Source: an uncultured Lachnospiraceae bacterium (GTDB lineage: Bacteria > Bacillota > Clostridia > Lachnospirales > Lachnospiraceae). From it: a stretch of DNA of 42,159 nt. Below the pieces are notes generated by a model. That model ran no database searches. It saw nothing but the letters and a program-made list of their open reading frames with translations, and was not told the DNA's origin. A program made the translations under genes and the position numbers. Positions within the stretch are counted from its first letter, which is position 1; each line of letters starts with the position of its first letter. Below, piece by piece: positions 24,725 to 33,712 of this stretch. The stretch lies in NCBI GenBank assembly GCA_910578345.1, contig CAJTRA010000024.1, positions 1-42,159 on the forward strand, in the 5' to 3' direction.

Positions 24725-25810
24725 GTGCTGCCTATATCCGTCTGTATCATTGCCAAAAACGAAGAATCCCATATCGAAGAGTGCTGCAAGCGGCTGATTC
24801 CCTATGGTTTTGAGATCATCCTTGTCGATACCGGTTCAAGCGACCATACCGTCGCGCTTGCCCGGACCTACACCGAGAACATCTATCATTTTGACTGGTG
24901 TAATGATTTCAGTGCCGCCAAGAACTTTGCCGTCTCCAAAGCCTCCCATGATTGGATACTTTCTCTTGACTGCGATGAATATATCGAGTCTCTGGATCAA
25001 CATGCGCTTCAGAAATGTATGGAATCCTATCCTCATCATGCCGGCCGCATTCTCATCCGCAGCCGCTTCACGCAGGATGGACAGCAGACCTATGAACAGG
25101 TAAGGGTCAGCCGCTTTGTCAACCGGCAGTTTTTCCATTTCGAAGGCGCTGTGCACGAACAGTTGGTGCCATATGCAGATCCTGCGTCTGCCGATGCCCC
25201 TCTTAAATACGCCTATCCAGCGCCGATCACAGTCCTTCATGTAGGCTATGACGGCACCGAGGAAGAAATGATCCAGAAATCCTGGCGCAATATCGCGCTT
25301 CTGGAAAAAGAACTGGATGCACAGGGACCTGACCCCTACCTCTATTTCCAGCTTGGTCAAAGTTACCGCAGACTGCATGATCATGAAACAGCCTGTCAGT
25401 ATTTCGACGCTGGCCTTTCCATGGATGTGGATCCGGCTCTGGATTATATACAGACGATGGTGGAATCTTACGGCTATACCTTACTCGACCTGAAACGGAA
25501 TCAGGATGCCCTGAACCTGCTGGGTGTCTATGAAGAATTCTCCGGTCGGGCAGATTTCGTCTTCCTGATGGGATTGATCTATATGAACAACGGACTGTTC
25601 CAGGAAGCGGTTCAGGAATTCCAAAAGGCTTCCACAATGGAAGAGTTTGCAGTAGACGGCGTCAACAGTTATAAGGCCAATTATAATATCGGCGTCATCT
25701 ATGAGTGCACCGGACATCGTAAAATGGCACAGGATGCCTACCTGAAATGCGGGGGGTATCAGCCTGCCAGGGCACGCCTGGAACAGCTTTCACAGAGGAA
25801 ACCAGAATGA
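24725..25810 (+). CDS. Family 2 glycosyltransferase with C-terminal TPR repeats (2 of 3)
   Basis: This 361-residue paralogue of the upstream gene has the same order: GT-A domain with ISVCIIAKNEESHIEEC, VDTGSSDHT, WCNDFSAAKN and DCDE at 82-85, then TPR-like repeats from about 200. The start is set at GTG 24725 (VLPISVC), 16 bases after the previous stop, because the open frame further upstream overlaps the previous gene and lacks family similarity. The ribosome binding site is weak (AGAAGAG), suggesting coupling. Its stop overlaps the next start in an ATGA. The gene pair looks like a tandem duplication. Confidence 0.87.
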   Translation: MLPISVCIIAKNEESHIEECCKRLIPYGFEIILVDTGSSDHTVALARTYTENIYHFDWCNDFSAAKNFAVSKASHDWILSLDCDEYIESLDQHALQKCMESYPHHAGRILIRSRFTQDGQQTYEQVRVSRFVNRQFFHFEGAVHEQLVPYADPASADAPLKYAYPAPITVLHVGYDGTEEEMIQKSWRNIALLEKELDAQGPDPYLYFQLGQSYRRLHDHETACQYFDAGLSMDVDPALDYIQTMVESYGYTLLDLKRNQDALNLLGVYEEFSGRADFVFLMGLIYMNNGLFQEAVQEFQKASTMEEFAVDGVNSYKANYNIGVIYECTGHRKMAQDAYLKCGGYQPARARLEQLSQRKPE

Positions 25811-26946
25811 AGATTTTATTGATCGAATGGGCAAGTTTTGGAAATGAAGATATCAAAGAAGCTTTTACCGCAGAAGGCCATACTTTCTCCTGTTTTCCTT
25901 TCTCCAACAGGGACGGACGCAAGGATACAGAGATCGCCAAAGAATTATCCTCCGTTCTACGCAGAGACACGCCCGACGTCGTCTACTCTTTCAATTATTT
26001 CCCTGTCATTTCCCAGGTATGCAAAACACAGGACATCAAATATATTTCCTGGATCTATGACAGCCCATATGTTATGCTCTATTCCTACACTGCACTCAAT
26101 CCTTGCAATGTGATCTATGTCTTTGACAGAGAACTCTATCTGGAATTCCATCGTGCAGGCATCCATACCGTCCACTACATGCCGATGGCGGCCAACGTAG
26201 AACGTCTGGACAGACTTTCCGGACAAAAGGTTCCTCTGTACGACATTTCCTTCATAGGCTCTCTCTACACCGAGCAACACAACTTCTATGACCGCATGAC
26301 CGGCCTTTCAGAATATGCCAAAGGCTACCTGGAAGCCCTTATGGCGGCGCAGAGGAAAATACAGGGCTATAATTTCATTCAGGAATCCCTGTCTCCTATT
26401 CTGGACGATCTGTACCAGGCGCTCCCCATGGATCCCAATCCCGACGGTGTGGAGAGCCGGGAATATCTGTATGCACAATACGTAATCAACCGTAAAATAA
26501 CCGGCCTGGAGCGCACCGATCTGATCTCGGCAATCACGAAACGCCATACCCTCGATCTCTTTACCCACGATGCCGCTTTCCATATGCCTAATCTGCGCAA
26601 CCACGGCACAGTCAGCTACTACGAGCAGATGCCGCTTGTGTTTAGGCACAGCAGGATCAACTTAAATATTTCCCTGCGCAGCATCAAAAGCGGGATTCCC
26701 TTGCGTGCTTTCGACATCATGGGCAGCGGCGGGTTTCTGCTCTCCAACTTCCAGGCTGACTTTCTGGATGCCTTTACGCCCGGAGAAGATTTCGTCTACT
26801 ATGAAAGCGAAGAAGATCTCCTGCAAAAGATCGACTACTACCTGGATCACGAAGACGAACGCGCTGCTATCGCAAAGAATGGACATGACAAAGTTGCGGC
26901 GGCACATACGTTCCGGCATAGGGTGCGGGAGATGTTAAACGCTTAA
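25807..26946 (+). CDS. CgeB-like glycosyltransferase (DUF3880 type)
   Basis: This 379-residue protein starts MKILLIEWASFGNEDI at ATG 25807, overlapping the previous stop by four bases. It has an N-terminal Rossmann-like half with YSFNYFPVIS and WIYDSPYV, and a C-terminal GT-B half with SRINLNISLRSIKSGIPLR and DIMGSGGFLLSNF (about 282-315), the signature of CgeB-type glycosyltransferases. CgeB was named for a Bacillus spore-coat gene, but the family is widespread in glycan clusters. With the two upstream genes it forms an operon. The sugar is unknown. Confidence 0.86.
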   Translation: MKILLIEWASFGNEDIKEAFTAEGHTFSCFPFSNRDGRKDTEIAKELSSVLRRDTPDVVYSFNYFPVISQVCKTQDIKYISWIYDSPYVMLYSYTALNPCNVIYVFDRELYLEFHRAGIHTVHYMPMAANVERLDRLSGQKVPLYDISFIGSLYTEQHNFYDRMTGLSEYAKGYLEALMAAQRKIQGYNFIQESLSPILDDLYQALPMDPNPDGVESREYLYAQYVINRKITGLERTDLISAITKRHTLDLFTHDAAFHMPNLRNHGTVSYYEQMPLVFRHSRINLNISLRSIKSGIPLRAFDIMGSGGFLLSNFQADFLDAFTPGEDFVYYESEEDLLQKIDYYLDHEDERAAIAKNGHDKVAAAHTFRHRVREMLNA

Positions 26947-26985
26947 TACCAACACCCTTATAATTTCATTGATAAAGGAGCCTTT

Positions 26986-28068
26986 ATGAATTATCCTATT
27001 TCCGTCTGCATGATTGCAAAAAATGAAGAGAAACATATCGGAAAATGCCTGGCTGCCATCCGTTCTCACGCGCCGGAATCGGCGGAACTTGAAATCGTAG
27101 TTGTGGACACCGGATCTACTGACCGGACGAAGGAAATCGCAGGCCGGTATGCCGATCAGGTTCTGGATTTCATGTGGGTGGATGATTTCAGCGCTGCGAG
27201 GAATCATGCAGTCTCACAGGCAAGCCACGATCACATTCTGAGTCTGGACTGCGATGAAATCATCGTTTCCATAGATTTCAACCAGCTATATGACATGATC
27301 GAGCGTTATCCAGAAGCCGTAGGCCGCATCGCATTGGATAACCATTATTTCTCAAATCAGATAGATACCGTTTATCAGGATCGTCTGGGACGGTTTTTCC
27401 ACCGCGGATTCTTTTGTTTTGCTTCTCCGATCCATGAACAGCTTGTCCATAAACAGACCGGCTCCCATTACGAAAGCTACGATGCGCCAATTCTGGCCGA
27501 TCATGTAGGGTACTTGGGCAGCATAGAAGCGCTTCGCCCTAAAGTAGAGCGTAATAACGCCCTTTTATTCCGCGAACTGGAAAAAGATAAGAAAAATCCC
27601 TATCTCTACTTTCAGATAGGGCAGTCCTACAATATGATCTATGATTATGAAAATTCTTATCAATACTATAAAGAAGCGCTAAATTACGACATTGACCCGG
27701 ACGAAGAATGGGTACAGATGATGATCATCGCCTACACCAATGCCTTGCTGCACACGGGAAGAGAAAGCGAAGCGCTCCAACTTGAAGCCGTCTACGACGC
27801 CTTTTCAGGTACAGCAGATTTTCTGTGTATCATGGGACAAGTCTATCTTGCCAACAAGCAATATGTCAAAGCTATGATGGAGTTCGTCAAAGCCATCCAT
27901 TGTCCAGCCGCGAGAGAGCATGGCACCAATTCCTTCATTCCAACGTACAATATCGGCCTGATCAATGAGATGATGGGAGATATTCCAACTGCACTGATGC
28001 ATTACCGCAACTGCGGAGATTTTCCGATGGCGCTCAAAAAAATAGCGGAATTGAATTGCAAAGACTGA
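26986..28068 (+). CDS. Family 2 glycosyltransferase with C-terminal TPR repeats (3 of 3)
   Basis: The 360-residue product is the third member of this type, 39 bases after the CgeB-like gene and behind AAAGGAG. It shows ISVCMIAKNEEKHIGKC, VVDTGSTDRT, WVDDFSAARN and the DCDE metal site at 88-91. The C-terminal repeats include YFQIGQSYNMIYDYENS and YNIGLINEMMGDIPTA. It ends the plus-strand operon at a terminator. The three paralogues differ enough to suggest different acceptors or sugars added in sequence. Confidence 0.87.
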   Translation: MNYPISVCMIAKNEEKHIGKCLAAIRSHAPESAELEIVVVDTGSTDRTKEIAGRYADQVLDFMWVDDFSAARNHAVSQASHDHILSLDCDEIIVSIDFNQLYDMIERYPEAVGRIALDNHYFSNQIDTVYQDRLGRFFHRGFFCFASPIHEQLVHKQTGSHYESYDAPILADHVGYLGSIEALRPKVERNNALLFRELEKDKKNPYLYFQIGQSYNMIYDYENSYQYYKEALNYDIDPDEEWVQMMIIAYTNALLHTGRESEALQLEAVYDAFSGTADFLCIMGQVYLANKQYVKAMMEFVKAIHCPAAREHGTNSFIPTYNIGLINEMMGDIPTALMHYRNCGDFPMALKKIAELNCKD

Positions 28069-28077
28069 TGCCAGATG

Positions 28078-28109
28078 AGGGCACCCGCTTTCCATGGCCT
28101 GCCCTTTTT
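28078..28109 (+). terminator. Terminator at convergent junction
   Basis: AGGGCA (28078-28083) pairs with TGCCCT (28100-28105), followed by five T. It lies 10 bases after the glycosyltransferase stop and abuts the stop of the convergent CgeB-like gene. The stem is short, so strength is uncertain. Confidence 0.55.
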
Positions 28110-29470
28110 CAAGTGAATAGTCTTTCAAGACCAATCTGATACGAAAATTTCTCCTGTACCTTCCTCTGACCCCTGGCTGCAATCTGCTTCCTTTCTTCTT
28201 CATGCGTCAGGTAATATGCTATCTTAGCAAGACAGTCCTGCAAGCTGTCGAACGTGACAATTTCTACTCCTTCCTCAAAATATTGTGTGATCTCAGGCTG
28301 CCAATTCGATAATACAAAGCCGCCGCACGCCATGATATCCAATACCCTGAGCGGAATCCCTGAGCGAATGGATCGAAGGGAAATATTAAGATTGATCCTG
28401 CTGCCGGCGAAGACAAGCGGCATCTGGGTGTGATAATCCACTGTTCCATGATCATACGGAGACAGTTCTGGCAGGCTGCTCGTATCGGAACCCGTATATA
28501 ATCTGAAATCATACCGCTTACCTGCGCTGTTGCTCACAACGCAGTCTTTCTTCTGCTCTCTTTTCTCTGTAGCATCCTCCTTCTTCCTATTATGTATAAC
28601 GCTGTCCGGCTGATGCATGGAATTACTCGCAAAACGGTCTGCTATCTGTATCAAAAGCATCCGCCTCTCTTCCACCGTCGCCTTTTTCTCAAGAACTGCT
28701 GCCAGCAGGATATCCTCTGACCGCGCCAAATAATCCTCCCCCAGCATCAGACCCTGTTTTTTCATCTGCGCCTGTATCATCTGCAGATCAATCCTGCCAT
28801 TTCTGACATCCTGTCTCAGGTAATCTTCATGATAGGCAAAACATTGTCGGCTAATGGCATCTGCTATTGCCGCGTGACACTTTTCCCTCTTATTTCTCCA
28901 TTCTGTCTCTTCACCCTTTAAACTCTCCCCGTCCTGTACTGCATCCCCTGCTCCGAACATCCTGTCATAATAATTATACGCATCCGTATATAACGACCCT
29001 ACAAAAGAAATATCACACCAAAACTGCTGCCTCTCTTCCTCAGACGCCTGCGTAATAACACTGTCAAAATATGCCACGTCTACCGAAAGCGGTACATGAT
29101 AAACCGTACCTATTCCATACTCCTCCCGCATCTGCCTGACCATCTCCCGGTCAAAAATCCCGATATGATTGCAGGATAGCGCGGCTTGCTTCGCATACAG
29201 CGTAAAATGCGGGCAGTCATAGACCCACGCATAATAAGGGATCTGACAGGTATTACAGATCATGGAAAGGATCGGAAAATAATTGAACGAAACGACCGCC
29301 TCCGCACCCTGGGCATGGATTAAGGGGATCAGCTCCATCGCCAGTTCCATATCGCGGGTATAGTGCTTACATTCCTTCCGAAACCATACGACCTCAAACC
29401 CAAACCTTATGAAATTGTCCGCCAGAATCTGCTCGTTGTTGGCGTTCCAGGAATATAACAGCACTCTCAT
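28109..29470 (-). CDS. CgeB-like glycosyltransferase with charged insertion
   Basis: This 453-residue CgeB-type protein (MRVLLYSWNANNEQIL start) shares NYFPILSMIC, WVYDCPHF, CDISFVGSLYTDAYNYYDRM and the C-terminal SRINLNISLRSIRSGIPLRVLDIMA signature (written in parts: SRINLNISL, GIPLRVLDIM) with the plus-strand gene at 25807. It is about 75 residues longer owing to inserts near 185-205 and a charged Lys/Glu stretch near 290-308. It is the last gene of the long minus-strand operon. The donor sugar is unknown. The pairing of close paralogues on opposite strands implies local duplication. Confidence 0.84.
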   Translation of the reverse strand: MRVLLYSWNANNEQILADNFIRFGFEVVWFRKECKHYTRDMELAMELIPLIHAQGAEAVVSFNYFPILSMICNTCQIPYYAWVYDCPHFTLYAKQAALSCNHIGIFDREMVRQMREEYGIGTVYHVPLSVDVAYFDSVITQASEEERQQFWCDISFVGSLYTDAYNYYDRMFGAGDAVQDGESLKGEETEWRNKREKCHAAIADAISRQCFAYHEDYLRQDVRNGRIDLQMIQAQMKKQGLMLGEDYLARSEDILLAAVLEKKATVEERRMLLIQIADRFASNSMHQPDSVIHNRKKEDATEKREQKKDCVVSNSAGKRYDFRLYTGSDTSSLPELSPYDHGTVDYHTQMPLVFAGSRINLNISLRSIRSGIPLRVLDIMACGGFVLSNWQPEITQYFEEGVEIVTFDSLQDCLAKIAYYLTHEEERKQIAARGQRKVQEKFSYQIGLERLFT

Positions 29471-29487
29471 TCCATTGTTCTCCTGTC

Positions 29488-30600
29488 TTATTCTGTCGTA
29501 TCACCCTGCAGATAACCGATAACATACTCCTGCTCTTTTATGATTTCCTTAAGCTCGTCTATTTTTGATTCGAGGCTGCTCTGCGCCTGCTCTTGCAGCT
29601 CCAGTTTCTTTTCCTGAATACTTATATGCTTCTCCAGAACATCAATCGTTTTCTCCTGCAATCTTATGATCTCTTTCTGTTCGTCTGCAGTAACCTTTAA
29701 GTTCTCACATTCCTTATGCGCCATAATATCTTTAGAAGAATAGTAATCCGGCACAGCATCCTTCATTCTCACCGTCAACTCCTCTAATGCTTGTTCTGGA
29801 TGCGATAATACATTCTGATCATATTGCAAAGCAACCATAAATTGCTGCCCATTTTCCATACAGGGCCAAAAAGAAGTACAGTGAAAGGGAAGCAGTCTTG
29901 CACGTATGCAGTCATACAGGAATTTCAGAAAGTCCATGTCACTAAACGGCCAGTAATGAACATCATCCATCTTAACCCCATTCAACGCCTCTTCATAATG
30001 ATCGACAGCTTTCTCAAAGGATGCTTTGGGCAAATGGTCTAAAATTCCATCCTTTCTCCAGAATAGATAGGGATTATTCTCCGGAATCACTGAGTAATAA
30101 AAATCAAGTACCATAGAAGAATTCTCTGTCGTACCATTGCGAAATACCCTGTATGCATCCCTGAAAGATGCAGATGTTCTGAAATGATCAAAACAGTACC
30201 TCTTATCCGGATAGACAATGCAGAATGTCCCACCTGGCTTCAGAACCGCGCTAATATCGCGTAATGCAAAGATCAAATCCTCCATATGCTCCAGAACATG
30301 GGAAGCGATCACATAATCAAACTTTTCTACCTTTTCAAAAGTCTTTTCATAATTTTCCTGTATTACATAGTCAATCGGTACAATCGTTTCCGGATCAACC
30401 CTGATTCCTGTTGCCTCTAAATAATCATTTCCAGAATACAATTTACGAACATCTTCTGTAGAACGAACATCACAGTAAAATGTATTGGGATAAAGATTCT
30501 TATCCGCAATCGGCCTATTTAAAGGCCCTAACTCCAGAATCCTTTTTGACGGGTCATTCACTAATTTTTGAAAAAAATATATTCGCGGGTCCACTCCCAT
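29488..30600 (-). CDS. SAM-dependent methyltransferase with C-terminal coiled coil
   Basis: The 370-residue protein has a class I methyltransferase fold. Motif I is ILELGPLNRPI (21-31), an acidic CDVRSTEDV follows at about 43, then FDYVIASHVLEHMEDL (94-109) and LKPGGTFCIVYPD (120-132). From about 300 to 365 it is a coiled coil rich in Glu, Lys and Gln, which may hold it to a partner or membrane. In glycan loci such enzymes often O-methylate a sugar, sometimes the terminal one. It sits between the 2-epimerase and the CgeB-like gene in one operon. The substrate is not known. Confidence 0.85.
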   Translation of the reverse strand: MGVDPRIYFFQKLVNDPSKRILELGPLNRPIADKNLYPNTFYCDVRSTEDVRKLYSGNDYLEATGIRVDPETIVPIDYVIQENYEKTFEKVEKFDYVIASHVLEHMEDLIFALRDISAVLKPGGTFCIVYPDKRYCFDHFRTSASFRDAYRVFRNGTTENSSMVLDFYYSVIPENNPYLFWRKDGILDHLPKASFEKAVDHYEEALNGVKMDDVHYWPFSDMDFLKFLYDCIRARLLPFHCTSFWPCMENGQQFMVALQYDQNVLSHPEQALEELTVRMKDAVPDYYSSKDIMAHKECENLKVTADEQKEIIRLQEKTIDVLEKHISIQEKKLELQEQAQSSLESKIDELKEIIKEQEYVIGYLQGDTTE

Positions 30601-30647
30601 ACCTCCTGATCGTTTCTATCTGAAAATCCTTATGCACCATAGCACTG

Positions 30648-31763
30648 TCATTTTCCCCATACTTTCTTATCAATAATACGTGTGTAGCTTTGTATTATCT
30701 TAATGACTTTATCCGATACATCCACACTCACATAATCCAGCACCTCTCCCTCAGGTCTTTCCATATGGACCGCCATTTCTACTGACTGCAGGAGGGAATC
30801 ACAGTCAATTCCTCCAAGGATAAAGCCCCCCTGATCCAGCGCTTCCGGTCTCTCCGTAGAAGTTCTGATGCACACTGCAGGAAATTTACTGATGGCGGCT
30901 TCCTCCGGCATTGTTCCACTGTCAGATACAACGCAATATGCATTCTGCATTAATTTACTATAATCAGAAAACGCAAACGGAGGCATTTCCTTTACCAGCG
31001 GATGAAATACAAAGCCCCTCTTTTCAATCATTTTAGCGCTGCGCGGATGCATCGAATAGATCACTGGCATTTGATAACGATCGGCCATGCCATTTACAGC
31101 ATTCATCAAAGAGAGAAAGTTTGACTCATTATCTATATTTTCCTCTCTGTGAGCAGACAGCACAATATAATTTCCAGCTTGAAGTTTCAATTCCTCTAAG
31201 ATTTTACTCTGTTCCATTTTGTCTGCATTGGCTCTGATAATTTCTCTCATAGGAGAACCTGTCACATAAATCCGCTCTTTCCTTACCCCTTCCGCGATCA
31301 GATAGCGTCGCGCATGCTCTGTATAAGGTAAGTTTACGTCTGAAATGTGATCCACAATTCTCCTGTTTGTTTCCTCCGGAAGATTCTCGTCAAAACATCG
31401 ATTTCCCGCCTCCATATGAAAAATAGGCACCTTTAACCTCTTAGCTGAAATTGCCGATAACGCCGAATTCGTATCTCCAAGAATCAACAAGGCATCCGGC
31501 TTTCGTTCCATCAAAATCTTATATGACTTTGAAATAATATTCCCCAGTGTTTCCCCCAGATCCTCTCCAACAACGTCAAGATATACGTCCGGCTTTCTTA
31601 TTCCCAGATCGCTATAAAAAATATCATTCAAACGATTGTCATAATTTTGCCCTGTATGTACAAAAATATGTTCAAAATACCGATCTGCTTTCTTAATGAT
31701 CTCTGACAAGCGGATCAGTTCAGGGCGCGTTCCCACAATCGTCATTACCTTTAGTTTTTTCAA
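30648..31763 (-). CDS. WecB/FnlC-like non-hydrolysing UDP-sugar 2-epimerase
   Basis: The 371-residue protein belongs to the UDP-GlcNAc 2-epimerase family. Its start MKKLKVMTIVGTRPE (GTRPE at 11-15), together with HTGQNYD (36-42), LGDTNS (95-100) and FHMEAGNRCFDENLPEE (115-131), resembles FnlC/CapG enzymes. Those act on UDP-2-acetamido-2,6-dideoxy-L-hexoses rather than on UDP-GlcNAc itself. The start is taken as TTG 31763, five bases after GGAGG; ATG 31775 is an alternative. It lies directly after the phase-variable reductase gene, which fits a shared L-sugar pathway. The first enzyme of that pathway is not in the window. Confidence 0.85.
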   Translation of the reverse strand: MKKLKVMTIVGTRPELIRLSEIIKKADRYFEHIFVHTGQNYDNRLNDIFYSDLGIRKPDVYLDVVGEDLGETLGNIISKSYKILMERKPDALLILGDTNSALSAISAKRLKVPIFHMEAGNRCFDENLPEETNRRIVDHISDVNLPYTEHARRYLIAEGVRKERIYVTGSPMREIIRANADKMEQSKILEELKLQAGNYIVLSAHREENIDNESNFLSLMNAVNGMADRYQMPVIYSMHPRSAKMIEKRGFVFHPLVKEMPPFAFSDYSKLMQNAYCVVSDSGTMPEEAAISKFPAVCIRTSTERPEALDQGGFILGGIDCDSLLQSVEMAVHMERPEGEVLDYVSVDVSDKVIKIIQSYTRIIDKKVWGK

Positions 31764-31874
31764 CCTAACCTCCATTCTTACGCAGCCTGCAAATTTGAAT
31801 ACAAACGCGAATTTACATCTGCATTTGTTCCGACAGTGCAGCAAAACATTCTATCTGCAACCGGAAATTCCAAC

Positions 31875-32749
31875 TCAGGATCTCAGATACTGCGCATATA
31901 ACCACGGATGCTTCTGCATCCATACGGCTAATTCCTGAACCATAACTTCATAGGATGGTATCTTATGTTGTAATTCCAACCTAGTATCCTCCAGCGATTT
32001 ATCATTGATAAAAGAACCGTTTTGATGAATGACTGTCCTGTTTTCATTCAAATACCGGTTAAACAGGCAGAGTAATTCATATTTAGAAATAACTGTGTTA
32101 TTAACCAGGTGATAAAGCCCCGTTAGTCCCTGCTTCATGGCGCTGTCGATCGCCTTAGCCAACTCCAGCGTAGTCACACCAGACCAGATCACCTCCGTGA
32201 ATCCATTAACAAAACCCGTCTGACTCATAAACCAATGAAATAATCCTATACCATCTTTTTTCAGTTCCGGTCCAACGATAGAGGTTCTTATCGTCAGATT
32301 ATTACCATCACCCAATTCTCCCAGCGCTTTCGTCCTGCCATAATAGGATTCCGCATCAGGATAGCTGTTTTCCCGATAATGCCCGGTATTTCCACTGAAG
32401 ACACAATCTGAACTAATATGAATCACTCTCGTTTTTGTACCTGATACGCACTCTTCCAACAGGTGAGGTAAGACGCTGTTAATGTAGATTCCTTCCGCTA
32501 ATTTTGCATCTACTGCTTTATTTAAGATACCAATACAATTAATTATTATATCGTAGTTATACTCTCCACCCCCCCCCCCCCCGCTAATATTTCCTTTACA
32601 AGCTTTGTATCCATTGCATTTCCCTCGATACAGAGAAACATATCGTTCTTTCTCTTCACAAAGCCTGTCACTTCATGCCCTTGTTCCTGTAAATACAAGG
32701 CAACCATATGACCCGCCATTCCATTCGCGCCAAACACAATAATTCTCAT
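31875..32749 (-). CDS. RmlD/WbvR-like sugar-nucleotide reductase, phase-variable (currently out of frame)
   Basis: This short-chain reductase is split by a G14 run on the coding strand. The 5' part (32749 to 32546) reads MRIIVFGANGMAGHMVALYL, a GxxGxxG NAD(P) site, and after the Gly run at residue 57 stops at TAA 32546. The 3' part resumes in another frame with YDIIINCIGILN and INSVLPHLLEE, then SSDCVFSG, the catalytic YGRTK and an intact C-terminus to 31875. Adding one G (15) or removing two (12) restores a protein of about 291 residues. No other damage is visible. It likely reduces a 4-keto sugar nucleotide, as RmlD or WbvR do. A sequencing error in the run is possible. Confidence 0.82.
32569..32582. 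repeat. Homopolymer run of 14 C (G14 on coding strand)
   Basis: Fourteen consecutive C at 32569-32582 lie inside the reductase ORF near codon 57. No other homopolymer of this length occurs in the window, and the local DNA is AT-rich. Such tracts slip readily during replication and act as contingency switches in Campylobacter, Helicobacter and Neisseria. Confidence 0.97.
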
Positions 32750-32768
32750 ATCTTCTCCCTCTGAACAG

Positions 32769-33668
32769 CTAATTCTGAAAATGAAGCGCTCCCTTTTCCA
32801 TCCTGTCCAAATATCCTTTTACGCCTCTGGCGATCGCATTCATTTCCTCTTCCAGCCCCTCATATTTCTCCATCCTATATGCAATATATGGTTTAATATT
32901 TTCATAGGTGTATGGCTTTTCCATCTTGCGGAACAATTTGATCATAATATCTTCCCGATACAGTATGCTAAAGAATACGATGATCTCATCTAATCTACAA
33001 TTCAGCACCCTACTCCCCTGTCCGCTATGCCGACGAGACATGACTGTAATCTGGTTCAAATATCCGATGTTATAGTCTGCCGCCATTCTAAGCCAAAAAT
33101 CATAATCCTGAGATGCTCTGAAATTGACATTAAACCTGTCTTCACGTTTAAAACATTCTGCCTTAGCCAATAGCGTACAACCATGCCAGAAATTCAACAG
33201 CAGAAGAAGATGCACGATCCGTGGCATTCCATAGCTAAAATTCACCTCATCCACAACAAACTGCTGACTGCCCAAAAGTTGGCTGTCCCCATCAATAAAG
33301 GCACATTTACTAAATACCGCATCACAACCCTTATTTTGCTTTAAATAGCTCACCTCCGATTCCACCATATCATCACAATACAAATCATCCGCACTCAGCC
33401 AGCAGATGTACTTTCCTTCCGCCATTTCTATCGCATCATTCAGCGCCGCCGCTGTTCCGCCATTCTGCGCTCTGCTGAATATTCTTATTTTATCGGGCCA
33501 GCGTCTTACACATTCTTTCATGATCTCCAGCGTAGTATCCGTACTTCCGTCATCCACTATGACCAGCTCCACGTTCCTATAAGTCTGCTGCATGACGCTT
33601 GCGATCGACATATAGATATATTTCTCTGCATTATACGCCGGCATAATAACCGATACAAGCTCTTCCAT
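32769..33668 (-). CDS. Family 2 glycosyltransferase
   Basis: This 299-residue protein has the GT-A fold: VSVIMPAYNAEKYI at 5-18, VIVDDGSTDTT, AQNGGTAAALNDAI and the metal-site region CWLSADDLY. A C-terminal helical part follows. No membrane segment is seen. It stands between the StrF-like gene and the phase-variable reductase (19-base gap). As it is next to a deoxy-aminosugar pathway it may add that sugar, but this is conjecture. Confidence 0.87.
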   Translation of the reverse strand: MEELVSVIMPAYNAEKYIYMSIASVMQQTYRNVELVIVDDGSTDTTLEIMKECVRRWPDKIRIFSRAQNGGTAAALNDAIEMAEGKYICWLSADDLYCDDMVESEVSYLKQNKGCDAVFSKCAFIDGDSQLLGSQQFVVDEVNFSYGMPRIVHLLLLLNFWHGCTLLAKAECFKREDRFNVNFRASQDYDFWLRMAADYNIGYLNQITVMSRRHSGQGSRVLNCRLDEIIVFFSILYREDIMIKLFRKMEKPYTYENIKPYIAYRMEKYEGLEEEMNAIARGVKGYLDRMEKGALHFQN

Positions 33669-33712
33669 CTTTTCGTTCCCTCGCTTTCCACTCTTTCGAA
33701 TGTCATCATTCT

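Noticed and set aside
31875..32749. Reductase as a simple pseudogene
   Set aside because: Only one frame break exists, exactly at a G14 run, with intact motifs on both sides; phase variation or a length-calling error explains it better.
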